A program made the position numbers and the translations under genes. From contig CANUEZ040000151.1 in the NCBI GenBank assembly GCA_948099385.1, positions 2,612,001 through 2,676,000 on the forward strand: 64,000 nucleotides of DNA, written 5' to 3'. Below the pieces are notes generated by a model. That model saw only the letters and a list, made by a program, of their open reading frames with translations. It was not told the DNA's origin and did not search any database. This DNA comes from Fasciola hepatica. Its lineage: Eukaryota; Platyhelminthes; Trematoda; Plagiorchiida; Fasciolidae. This document shows, piece by piece, positions 24,341 through 34,119 of the stretch (position 1 is its first letter; each line of letters starts with the position of its first letter).

Positions 24341-24581
24341 TTTTCGCCTAACGTGTCCTTTTGACATAGTGTTTTACACAAATATTTCAATAAACGTGTT
24401 TTCACTCATGGAAATATTTTCAGCAAATTTCATCAAAGAAATACGTAACCAGTTGACTGGAAAAATGTTAACCCTAATATTTACACTAAAGTAGTGGTAT
24501 TTTCTGGTTTTCCTTAAATCTTTCTCCGGTAAAGAAAGAACTATACATATCTGAAGATCAGCGAACAGAAGATTACCTGGT

Positions 24582-24632
24582 ACGCATACCTGGTGAGCGG
24601 CTAAATGCGCGAAACGGGTCGTGTGCTTCCGG
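24582..24632 (+). ncRNA. Penelope-type hammerhead, one core base changed
   Basis: GCATAC (24584-24589) pairs with GTGTGC (24621-24626) as stem I with one G-U. Between them lie CTGGTGA (24590-24596; the usual A6 is G), stem-loop II GCGG-CTAAAT-GCGC with at least three pairs, GAAA (24611-24614), a short stem III ACGGGT and C17, then CTTCCGG. The layout matches 9036-9086 on the other strand. The core change should abolish or strongly reduce cleavage. Confidence 0.7.
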
Positions 24633-24671
24633 GGCAATTTCATTCACACGTTTACATACTATTTGCTATCA

Positions 24672-24672
<1 letters not shown>

Positions 24673-24713
<41 letters not shown>
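24673..24713. repeat. (TA)n microsatellite
   Basis: About 20 uninterrupted TA units. Confidence 0.97.
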
Positions 24714-24716
<3 letters not shown>

Positions 24717-25311
24717 TATTTATTAAACCATGCTCATACAACCTTGATGTCTTGGTCATACTTCTTGATAAACCAATTTCATTTCCCCGGTGAAAGTACC
24801 ATCAACAGCGAGCAGTGGGATCATTTTGTTTTCTCCAAACTCGTTTTTACTGGTTTTGCATCTCTCTGCCAAGCTTACACATGGTCGATACTTCCGCTTG
24901 GAGGACAGCTCCCGGGGGGAAGACTATTAGTTCCACATCAATGAATATCACTTGTGGCAAACTTCACCGCTCTAGTTGTTCGTATTTGGCATTTTCAAAG
25001 ATTTGACCTTTCTAGCTGCACGCAAGTTTATTGTGGTAACCTGGGATCACCACAGAACTACCACGAACTACATCCAGTGATATAGAATTTTACACTTTAA
25101 CTATGGTTGACTGTGTACTACAAGGGAATTTAGGCATGGGGAGCTGATAACAGTGCATATAAAATGGAGTTCAAGTCCAAACAATACTCAGTTAATTTTA
25201 CAATATTAAGAAGCCCCTTAGGTTTGTGCAGCTTAACGGGATCATTCTGTGGGATTTAAATACTGATGCAAGTAGTACGTTATTGTACTTGGATGACAGT
25301 ACAAAATTTTC

Positions 25312-25364
25312 ACGGAAGCAGGCTACCGGGTTTCGCGGTTGTTATCACTCATCATTTGCACGTG
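25312..25364 (-). ncRNA. Decayed Penelope-type hammerhead
   Basis: On the minus strand: ATGATGA (core with its first C changed), stem-loop II GTGA-TAACAA-CCGC, GAAA, stem III ACCCGGT, A17, and GCCTGCTTCCGTGAAAATTTT. The downstream tail matches that of the 9036 copy. The stem I strands no longer pair, so it should be inactive. Confidence 0.55.
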
Positions 25365-25369
25365 CAAAA

Positions 25370-28000
25370 TATTCTCCTGTGCGATCATCTCTGTAAATTG
25401 GATTCATCAACTTAATCTCTTTTGGATCTTGGAGAGGGTGCGGTTCAAATTCTACCATATATTCTCATCCTCTCTTTTAACATATCCATGCCGGGATGAA
25501 ACTTGCGATTGTTAGATGTCTGAAAAGCAGATTTATTACTGGACTAAAATATTTGCCGCTGGTTCGGAGCAAACAGGAAGTCGACAGGAACCACAAGTTT
25601 CACAATCTTATTGCGGGAGGAAACCATTTTGTTTTCGGGTATGCAAATAAGACTCACTCTTTTCTCAGCCGGAGGAGAGTAAAACGACCCAAGTGTAAGC
25701 TGAATTCGAGCCATAATAACATTTATCCTAACTACGTGGTCAAAAATGGATAGGCCATGACTAAATCAAGTCGGCGTGCACACATCCGAGGCTTGACGCT
25801 CCATGTAATAGAGACATGAATCGAACCCCCGTCACTGAACTAGGGTACCCGGTAGAAAGAATGACTTTTCCAGTTCATATCATGAATTTTAAAATGACAG
25901 ATGGGTTTTGTTTCAGGCACGCTGGTCATAAGTACATAAGACCTTTTCACTATTCGGGAGAAGGGTTGCAGTTTTGACCCTAATAATTGAGGTAGTGAAG
26001 TACAGCACTGGGTTGCATTTGAACCTGCCACACGTTTCTGTTCAGTATCGTCATTCGGCTCGGATTTTACCGGAAGACGTTTTCTTTTTTTTATTTCAAG
26101 TGTTTACAGCAATCTTTCCACCCTGGTTGGCAGCTAATATCAACATTCTTTTCTCGTATATTCTACTATCTTCCTTTATTATGCAGTGAGGTACAATACA
26201 TCCGGAAGAGACTCTAATCTTTCTGAATCGGGGAAGCCAGTAATGATGGTAGTAGTCCAACTACGGAAGTCTAAGTCTAAGTCTAAGTCCCGCAATAAGG
26301 CCCCGTTTGATCACACGTTTTAGTCACCGGCAATTCACCACACATGAATATAGCACGGCACGATATCCTATACTACTTCCGTTGGTCTATTCCTGAGTGG
26401 ACACAAACTCACAAAATCCTCGTGAAAGTGACAGTCAGTGATTCACGAGTCCAAAGCTGATCACTTATCATGTATAAATGTCGAGGCTTTCTCCCTTGAA
26501 TACAGCATATATATCACTGCACAAAATTATACCCACCTAATTGTATGCCCAATTTGTGGTAATTCTGGATGAACCAGGCAGCAGAATAACGAATTCAAAT
26601 GTCTGTAGTAGCTGGTGTATTTTTAAGTTGCAAATCTAATATGTAAGAGAGAATTGTGGTAGCATTGTGCACGAGATTATGTTTGTTTATTTGTGTACTG
26701 TTGTGCTGACTGGGAAGAGCATGGGCTGTGCATTGAAATGTTTTTTTTCGGTGTTCTTGTACATACAAAAAGCAGTGGTATTTTCATGTGTTTTACTTAT
26801 AGCAGTAATAATTGTGATTGTGATGATATCAGTAGTAGTAGTGTTAGTACTGTGACAATAGTAATATCATCCTAAAAAACAGAAAACAAAACAGTAAAAT
26901 AGAACGTGTTAATTTGAGTTGAAGTTTCTCTGGTTAGTAATGAATAGCTTCTTGATCAGTTGGCTCTCGGTGGTATTTTCTAGGTATATATATATAAGTA
27001 TGTATATATATCCAAGTCTGTTTTTCAGTCTGAACATCTGTTCATTCATTACTCCGAGAAGGAACGAGAATGTTGCCTTTCTTTGAGGCATTAGCTAAAG
27101 TACACAAGTTATGGGATTCATTTTTGGTAACAGGGTTGTACGTTCCGTGTGAGCTTTTCAGTCGTCAGGATAACGCCTCCAAGGCCACAAGGGTAAGTCG
27201 TTGAAATACAACTTCCGATTATTGACAAATGGGTGTTATCGATACCAGTGGAGCAAATGGGGAACCGTGTACCTTATCCGTGAAAATATACGAGCAAGAA
27301 AGTTCTCAACTCTTCGCTGAATCTATGCTCCCGTGAACACTCACAGTTTGTACTTGAAAGCTTACAATCATCGTGGATATTGGCTGGACTGGCATATTTC
27401 TATTGTCTCGACATTGCTGGTATGGCATAAGAGCTATACATGTGTGTTTTACAAATGATTCTCTCATGTTTACAAGAGAATCGAATGAGCATTTGAGTTA
27501 GACCGAAAATTCATTCAGCCACGGCGTGAATGAATAATGTGTGTGTGTGTGTGACTGTTTGCTTTTTATTGGATCAGTTTGTCGATAGTAAAAAAAAGAG
27601 CACCGATTAGAGGTAGATCAGATAAACTCATACTTTGCTATATCCTTACAACACAATCCCTTTTTCCGGTACTTCCTTGTTGTTATTTTGTTCTGAGTAA
27701 TTTGTTGTGTGCTGCTCTTGCTGCTTGTAAATGGAGTGGAGCGAAGTGGAGTGAAGTGGAGCGTTTGCGAAGAAAAACCTGTGAGGACTAAGAAATACCT
27801 TTGTAAGTAACTGATAGCATAAAGTAAATTCCGTTTGTGCGTAGCCATTACAAGTAAGACATGCCAAAGATATGAAGCTTGCCAAGGCCACTGTCGTTTG
27901 TCGCATTGCTTGTAGATGCAGATCATGTGGCTGGGATCTTATCGGAAGGGATATGCAAAAGACAGCACGTCATGAAGTTTTCTCATAATCTTGCTGTCTT
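25370..28000. other. No gene; downstream flank of innexin
   Basis: There is a possible tRNA-like box B on the minus strand (GGTTCGATTCATG, about 25822), a short TAAGTC tandem (about 26268-26290), TATA-rich stretches near 26985-27010, a GT run at 27538-27553 and a possible innexin polyadenylation signal at 27565-27570. No coding region is recognised. Confidence 0.45.
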
Positions 28001-28008
28001 GACTGAAC

Positions 28009-28044
<36 letters not shown>
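28009..28044. repeat. (GT)n microsatellite
   Basis: About 18 GT units, just past the innexin stop codon. It would lie in the 3' UTR of the transcript. Confidence 0.95.
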
Positions 28045-28047
<3 letters not shown>

Positions 28048-28087
28048 CGTCAGTTTGTATAGTGCACCCAAGTATGCTATTTCACAC

Positions 28088-28649
28088 CTAAACAATGCTA
28101 TCATCATTGTTATTATTGTTGGAACTGCTAAGGTTATTATTGTTTGCACCTGTCAACGGGGCACTCGGAGCAGGATGCTTGTCCATTAAACGGCCGGCCA
28201 CATTCAGGGGAATATCACCACCGCCCGGTGCTCCGGGTTCATAGGGCAAAACCAAATCACTGAGCATTCCTGTGGCGTCCAGGTACTTTTGATCTTCGGC
28301 CTCGTGTAGCCTTTTGTGTCGATAGATATGCCAAAGTTCACAAGCCAAATCCCCTGCCATCAGATCGCCCACGTTGATCGCAATCAGCCGGATAAGGAAC
28401 ACTCCGTCCGGTCTTAGATAGTTCTCCACAAATTTGTGTGAAGCTGCCTTATCCGTATCTCGAAGAACGGACATAATTTTTAGGTACTTGCGAATGAACT
28501 TCACACGCCGATTGGGAAATCCCATCCGATAGAACCACATGACAAAACTACTGAGCGTAACCAGCCCAACCATACAGTGCCAAAACCAGAGAAAAATGTA
28601 GATTTTTTCCAAGAACATATTGAGTGGTAGGACGCATTGGAGTGTGTAC
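28088..28649 (-). CDS. Innexin, terminal exon (extracellular loop 2 to C-terminus)
   Basis: The exon begins after a pyrimidine-rich acceptor (TTTCAG, AG at 28651-28650). It completes the Lys codon split at 37321, giving NHK-YTLQCVLPLN, the canonical second extracellular loop. It then encodes transmembrane segment 4 (KIYIFLWFWH and following hydrophobic residues) and a cytoplasmic tail of about 140 residues. The tail is rich in Gly/Pro and ends in an Asn/Ser-rich run before the stop TAG at 28090-28088. A (GT)n tract lies about 45 bp past the stop. A possible polyadenylation signal (AATAAA on the minus strand, 27570-27565) lies about 520 bp past the stop, which would make a moderately long 3' UTR. 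That end is an inference. The conserved part is unambiguous. Confidence 0.95.
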
Positions 28650-28918
28650 CTGAAACGGGACAGTACAAGGAAAAACGTGAAAAGAATGTTTGAAACCAAG
28701 GTTAACTCAGCTTATTTCATATAAAATGCCAATTAAACAACGAGTAAGAGATAAAACCGAGATAAACATGGTTTCCATAGCAGAAGATTTAAAACAGTTA
28801 TGATGTGCATTTATCATGGAGTAGCTTGCGAGTAATATGCGGGACTGACGAATCTTTGTTTGGTTGGTGTTCTTTGGACTCCACATTTCACACCCAAACC
28901 TCAGATCATCTGACCTAC

Positions 28919-29035
28919 TCTGAACTCGGAAGCACCACACTAGGGTTTCGCTGTTGTTAGAACTCACGAGTGGTGCACCCAAGATCTGAACCCGGGCCCT
29001 TTCACCTCCAAGAGGTGTGTTTTACCACTGATTTA
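28919..29035 (-). mobile_element. Hammerhead-SINE (group III), left arm of an inverted pair
   Basis: On the minus strand it starts with a tRNA-like head (CAGTGGTAAAACACACC as box A, GGGCCCGGGTTCAGATC as box B). It runs directly into a decayed hammerhead at 28977-28931: TGCACCA, CTCGTGA core, stem-loop II GTTC-TAACAA-CAGC, GAAA, then TGGTGCTTCC. Stem I (GCACCA with TGGTGC) still pairs fully. Two core bases and position 17 are changed, so cleavage is not expected. This head-plus-ribozyme order is the layout of the schistosome Sm-alpha SINE-like elements. Confidence 0.75.
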
Positions 29036-29164
29036 GGAGAAGGAATTCACTTGGAATTAACGGGACAGTTACTGTTTCTCCATTCGAAGCTTCCGGGCGT
29101 TTATGGCTGTCATAGAGGAGTACATGTGAATAAACTTAACTTGGTGATTTAGATCAATCTGTGT

Positions 29165-29294
29165 AAGAGCGGAGTGAAGCAGTGGTAACACGCACACCTT
29201 CGAGGTGAAAGGGCCCGGGTTCAAACCCTGGGTGTGGCACCATCCATGAGCTCTAACATGAGAGAAACTTGAATCTAATGCTTCCGAGTACAGG
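29165..29294 (+). mobile_element. Hammerhead-SINE (group III), right arm of an inverted pair
   Basis: The tRNA-like head has CAGTGGTAACACGCACC and GGGCCCGGGTTCAAACCC. It is followed by GGCACCAT, CCATGA (degenerate core), stem-loop II GCTC-TAACAT-GAGA, GAAAC and TAATGCTTCCGAG. It is the mirror copy of 28919-29035, and together they form a head-to-head foldback with a spacer of about 130 bp. Although parts fold like a tRNA 3' half, the acceptor stem does not close, so I do not call a tRNA gene. Confidence 0.75.
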
Positions 29295-29689
29295 ATTGCT
29301 CCTTTGACCCGAAGTTTGTGTATGAAAAGTGGAGCCCAAAAGATAGCCAGTCAACAAGCTATCATCAGTTCCCCAAGCTGCTTGCTAGTGATTGTGAGTT
29401 TAGATGTTCCATCTTCCATAATCAGTGCCAAGTTCACCATCAAAAACCTAGAGTCAACTACTAGGTTTATTATTCTTGTCAGAATTTTATAGAAATAAGC
29501 TAATATTATGTAACATGCGCGCGGAAAAATTTTGATAGATATTCTTGGTGACCTACTACTAACGTGAGTAATTCATGATCGTGCAATCCTGGGTCCAAAA
29601 TGAAGTAACAACAATAACCTTTCGCTTCTTCTGGTTATGATAAGACAACGTGCATTGTCTTCGGAAGGAGCCGCGGCCAACCAAAGGCC

Positions 29690-29870
29690 GCCAAATGGGG
29701 AACTAACCGGATGCAGGAATCCAGCCGGGGATGCAGCGGTCCAAATTCCATGATGACAATCGTTTGACCGGCGTCGGTTCAGGCTCAGTGGATATAAATT
29801 GCTGATGACTCCACACAACACAGATAATGCAGCTGTATGGTGATTGCTCATCTGATTGATTTGACTGCAG
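29690..29870 (+). mobile_element. Degenerate relative of the hammerhead element at 30239
   Basis: GTCGGTTCAGGCTCAGTGGAT, then TTGCTGATGACTCC, then GCAGCTGTATGGTG follow the same order as box B, the GCTCGGTGGAT block, the CTGATGA core and the ACAGCTGTACAGTG block of the element at 30239-30623. GAAA has become ATAA or AATG, so the ribozyme is dead. Confidence 0.6.
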
Positions 29871-30238
29871 TTTGAGCATTACCACTACACGATGAAACTT
29901 TTATAAAGATCAAATGCTTGCAGACAAATAAATTTTGATACGAAGTACTCTAGTGGTTTTACGAATTAACGGCTAGGTTTGATTTACTCAAAATTTTTTT
30001 TTACTTCAGAATACAACCAAACATTCTGAAATTTTTCAAGCAACCTTGATATCATTTAAATCAATTTGATGGTTCGAGGGTATTTTGCCAATCAAATTTC
30101 TATTCCACTGTGAACGATAAATACAGTTCCGAAAAAACACCAGGTCCTGTATATCACTACTACTGCTACCTATACTACATATTCCATCAATACTACTACT
30201 ATCTATTTCCATTTGGGTAGTAGGAGATTAGATTTGTA

Positions 30239-30623
30239 TATAATATGATTCATCATGCAGCTTGAACGCTCAACTCACCATTGAAAACCATGGAAGCACT
30301 GTACAGCTGTTTCATTCTTGTTGGGAATCATCAGCAGTGCACATCCACCGAGCACCCACGGGGACTCGAACCCGGAGTGAATAATTGTGAATCGAACACC
30401 TTAACCACAAAGCTGTCCGAGCCGGCTCTCAACGGTTTGTTGAACATCTACACTACATGATATAGCACCCTTCCGTCACTGGCTTTTGAACAGTAACAAC
30501 CCGCTTCCCACACAGCGATCGACTCTTATGATGATTCCCAACAAGGATGAAACAGCTGTACAGTGCTTCCATGGTTTTCAATGGTGAGTTGAGCGTTCAA
30601 GCTGCATGATGAATCATATTATA
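30239..30623 (-). mobile_element. 385-bp element with 95-bp terminal inverted repeats, tRNA-like interior and hammerhead
   Basis: The ends 30239-30333 and 30529-30623 are inverted repeats of 95 bp with a single mismatch. The 195-bp interior, read on the minus strand, contains a block CGGAAGGGTGCTATATCATG, a box-A-like TTGTGGTTAAGGTGTTC (about 30416-30400) and a box-B-like CCGGGTTCGAGTCCCCG (about 30379-30363). It then has the block GCTCGGTGGAT and the hammerhead at 30346-30292, which runs into the 30239-30333 arm. A diverged copy with the same order is at 60402-60667; partial copies are at 29690, 44085 and possibly 47520. It combines features of a tRNA-SINE, a ribozyme retroelement and an inverted-repeat element. 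How it moves is unknown. Confidence 0.85.
30292..30346 (-). ncRNA. Hammerhead ribozyme, all core bases intact, weak stem II
   Basis: On the minus strand: GGATGT (30346-30341), GCACTG (30340-30335), core CTGATGA (30334-30328), stem-loop II TTCC-CAACAA-GAAT, GAAA (30313-30310), self-complementary stem III ACAGCTGT (30310-30303), A17 (30302), and CAGTGC (30301-30296), which pairs perfectly with GCACTG, then TTCC pairing with GGAT except one U-U. The bulge GATGT in stem I and the CAACAA hexaloop resemble the tertiary contacts of the schistosome hammerhead. Predicted cleavage falls between 30302 and 30301. Stem II has only two or three weak pairs; the mirror arm has GGAT instead of GAAT, giving three pairs, so this copy has lost a pair. 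Confidence 0.8.
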
Positions 30624-30629
30624 ATAATA

Positions 30630-33030
30630 CTAACGCTACCGTTACTTTAAACATGCCTTAGGACTATTATGAAGGCACGCAATTTTTCGTGCCTTTCGGC
30701 TGTCATCCGGAAATGACTACTTCACCTTAGTTTCCACTGTACTGTGAACACAACTGAATGAGCTTGCTTCACATGTACACTGTATTGCACCTAGTCACCA
30801 CCGGATTTAGAAGCTAATAACTCGTCCCTCATGAAGTAGATGAGCTCCCGGAGGGAGGTCTTTCGCAGTAGGAGTCTAAGTGAGACGAAGGCTAACTCCA
30901 GGAGCCACCCTGGAAAGCCTGACAATTATTATACGGGAAAAGTAGTCCCACACACTTGCCGTGTTATATGTCCAGATGGAGTTCAGACCATATGCGCTGT
31001 CCATGACTTCGAACGCCGTAGATGCCTCTATGACTTATGGTGATGCTTCACGAAGCAGTTCTCAAGTAATTTATTTACTCTGCATCCAAATTGATTACCA
31101 ATCACCACAACTGCAAAATATCCGCATACTCCTGAGCAGTCTCGTAGCCTGTTTTACTGATTATACAGGTACAGATTACCAAATAAACTGCACCTTTCAA
31201 GCATGCATTCATTTGGGCAAACATGGAGCATAAGATTCAGTGTATGATGAGAACAAGTACAAAATGTCTTAGGACAATTTGTCTTGTATTACTTCAAGAA
31301 AAGTGAGAGTATTGCGAAGTTAAAAACACTATGTGTATGTTGTAAACTTTTAGGTGTTCTGATCTGAATAGAACATTTGATAGTAGACCTGGGTTATTTG
31401 AGGTCTTTTTCTCTCATTTTCTTGGGCACCTGGGTAAAGTTATCGACGGCTGAGTAAGCACTGTAAGCTGCAAGCTCAAGAGCAGTCAATGGCTTACGTC
31501 ACCTTGATAATCAATGAAAATAAACAAAAACGAATAAATAAATGAGAATTATTGATGCGTCATTAAACTACTGTTTCTGTAAGTTACTCAAATGAAGATT
31601 CACGCTACTTTAATGTACCTAAAACAGCAGTTGATCATTTATCACAATCCTTACATCTCAAAATGAATAAAACCTTTCCTCTTTACGCTTCCGGCCGGCC
31701 TTTCCGTCTCTAGACCATTTCACCCAACCGTTTCCCACACCCACAGACGCACAAGCACCAGACACGACACAAACAAACAAACAAACACATTCAGTGTAGC
31801 AACAGCCCTACCGGCATGATTACCTGCGATACGCTTTGCTCAAATCTACTGCTCTTCCATTCAAAATCAACCTCACTTCGAAGTTTCAAGGTGGAGGGTA
31901 GCCATAGAACAGGCGTGGCTCAGATACTTCCACCTTGTACAATAAGTCGGGGGGCGTCAACCCAATCAGCAATAACTTCACAGGAGACCATGCGACTGCA
32001 ATCCACAGGTTCAACATTCTGGCCCACCCGTGGTCACGAATCTGTCAACCCATTGAACGGAAGTAAGTCGTTTCGATTGCCCATGACGGACATCTGTCTG
32101 ATTAGATATCAACCACGCTGTCGAAAACAAACACGCAGGCTTACACACAGACCCGATCACAACCAAACGTCAAACGGAAGCGTGAAATTAAGTCTGGGAC
32201 CAATATTACACAAGTTTACAGTACGAAGTTACTGAATATTTGCTTGAATGAAGGGACGAACGACTGAGTGATTCACTGAGGCTGAGATGAAATGAGTTCT
32301 CCTCGTAGGTTAGAAAGAGAGACTAACTGAGTGAGTAAATGACAGACTGACTAATTAAGTGACTGGCTAACCTGATTGACTAAGAGTGAGTGAATTGGTG
32401 AGTAAGTGCACGAGTGAGCGAGGGGCCATGCCCGTTATATTTTTCCTCTTTTGTGCTGATAACGTAACTGTTTTACTTTGTAAACGACAGATGAGGCAAA
32501 TTATTTGTACCGTCGATATCACCATCTTTTTTGACAACGCTACGAACACTCATCCTGTTTTGTTTCCTGTACACTTTCCGGACATCAGAAAGTAAACGAG
32601 GGCTTGTCCTCACAACGGCTTCTCTATCCTAGCTTTTACAAAGAAAGTCGCTTGCAAAAGTTACCAAGGTAACTAAATCTCAGATAAACAAGTGATAATC
32701 TTTTTATTCATGTTTTGTAGTAGGCAAAAATGAATGCTCACACCCAGTATTTTACCAGACTAATGTTTTCTGGTTATGGCTGAAATGACCAAAATAAACT
32801 CATATCAAGGTTAGTGTGTTTACTTGCGGGTCTTTCAGGACCGTCGTGCACTTGCACTTGGCTGTCAATCAGTCGGATGAAACCAGAACATCCAGAGTGA
32901 CACAGAATGTGGAAAAATTAGGTCACTGGGTCACACCTCATTCAATGCAAATTCAAGTTAAGAATTTTCCCGGATGTTTCACTCCATGGTGTTGACCAAA
33001 CAATTGTCAGACCACAGATCTGAGCTCAGA
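30630..33030. other. No gene; degenerate GACT/GAGT stretch
   Basis: About 32240-32420 is built of variants of GACTGAGT/GTGAGT units. An open frame of 139 codons at 31816-32235 shows no known domain. Nothing else is recognised. Confidence 0.5.
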
Positions 33031-33277
33031 AGTTGAAAACACATTTTCATAGAATGTATTATTGGCACGTGGAGCCTGAATTTTACATAAAGGGGAAATC
33101 CACTTGCATTTTTAACACATACAAGTGCAAATCTGCGAACCGAAATCGAACCGAGGACATTCCAGTTACCGGGTAGATGGTCTGCCAACTGAGGTATATC
33201 GATATTGCCAGTCGGGTGTGAATAACACAAGTGAATATCCGATGGCGCGTGAATCATTGTTCTGTGAATATATTTCA
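33030..33277 (-). mobile_element. tRNA-headed SINE, group II
   Basis: On the minus strand, box A CTCAGTTGGCAGACCATC (about 33195-33178) and box B GGTTCGATTTCGG (about 33150) are followed by AAAAATGCAAGTGGATTTCCCC and GTGCCAATAATACATTCTATG, as in the copy at 13840. The 33209-33272 part is also an inverted, diverged copy (about 75%) of 33373-33438, so it forms a foldback with the next repeat. Confidence 0.7.
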
Positions 33278-33773
33278 GCACCCATTGGATCAAGTTCAGT
33301 CAAGTGTTGTTCGTTTCATTGGGAAGTGGCCGATGAGGCTAGCCCAATGAATAAATCAGAATGGTTGCTGTGTATCACTGGGATAGTGGTTCGCGCATCA
33401 TCAAATATTCACTTACTTTATCCACACCCGACTGGCCGTACAATCACAGCTCAGTTTGTAGAGCATTTATGGTTGCCAAGATTATCCTGCATAATTCAAT
33501 CATTACGATGCCATTCTCGTCAGGGTCGAGTGTCTTCATTCGTCTCGCTGTTTGGTCAAATACCACTGAGATGAGATAAATGTGTGTCTTGTTTTATTGA
33601 TGGATGTTCTGACAAATAGAGACGATTGATTACATCCACCAATCGAAGTTAGAAACGAGTCATCGGATTATGTCCAAAGGGGAGTATTATTGTCTATATA
33701 TGAAGTTTATCGAGGTGCAAGCAAGTATCAGTTTTAGTCCTAAAGACCGGTGGTATAAAATACCACGAGGACT
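33278..33773 (+). repeat. Inverted duplication, right copy (partner 23716-24208)
   Basis: This copy is about 98-99% identical to the reverse complement of 23716-24208 over about 450 bp. The difference level is far below that of the other repeats here, so it is a recent duplication or a recently active family. The pair brackets the innexin terminal exon at 28088-28649. Confidence 0.92.
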
Positions 33774-34063
33774 GATCTTGGTGCAGTTCAGATATGAAAA
33801 TACAGCAGTTACTTTGATTTGAATAATCTGGAGCAATTAGTCCGGCTCCCTCCTATCATCTACGTTCTCTTTATTACGTAACACGTATTCTTTTTACGAC
33901 TAGGCTGACACCCACTGCACTGTATTTTTTTACCTATGTAGTTCTCGCTGCTGTGTTTTTACCCTCATCAGATGTAAGAGTTCATAACTAAATTTTATTT
34001 ATGTTTTCCTTGTTCTGTTTTCTGGTTTAAGTTTTATCTACAGGTGGGTGAACAAAGTTCTTT

Positions 34064-34112
34064 GGAAGCACACGAACGGTTTCGTGATTATTGCCGCTCA
34101 TGAGGTATGCGT
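34064..34112 (-). ncRNA. Penelope-type hammerhead, one core base changed
   Basis: On the minus strand: GCATAC (34110-34105), CTCATGA (34104-34098; G5 changed to C), stem-loop II GCGG-CAATAA-TCAC with three pairs, GAAA (34083-34080), a degenerate stem III, C17 and GTGTGC (34073-34068) pairing with GCATAC. The flank GGACAGAGTAGTACCGAATAC is shared with the 9036 copy. The G5 change should block cleavage. Confidence 0.7.
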
Positions 34113-34119
34113 ATTCGGT

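Noticed and set aside
29165..29245. Possible tRNA gene (boxes A and B, CCA-like end)
   Set aside because: The acceptor stem does not close, the anticodon stem is irregular, and a mirror copy with ribozyme tail shows that it is a SINE head.
31816..32235. 139-codon open frame on the plus strand
   Set aside because: No recognisable motif, and it runs toward a degenerate tandem stretch. Not enough support for a gene.
33125..33574. 149-codon open frame and its near-identical partner at 23917-24405
   Set aside because: Both are translations of the inverted SINE composite. Identity reflects DNA duplication, not a conserved protein.
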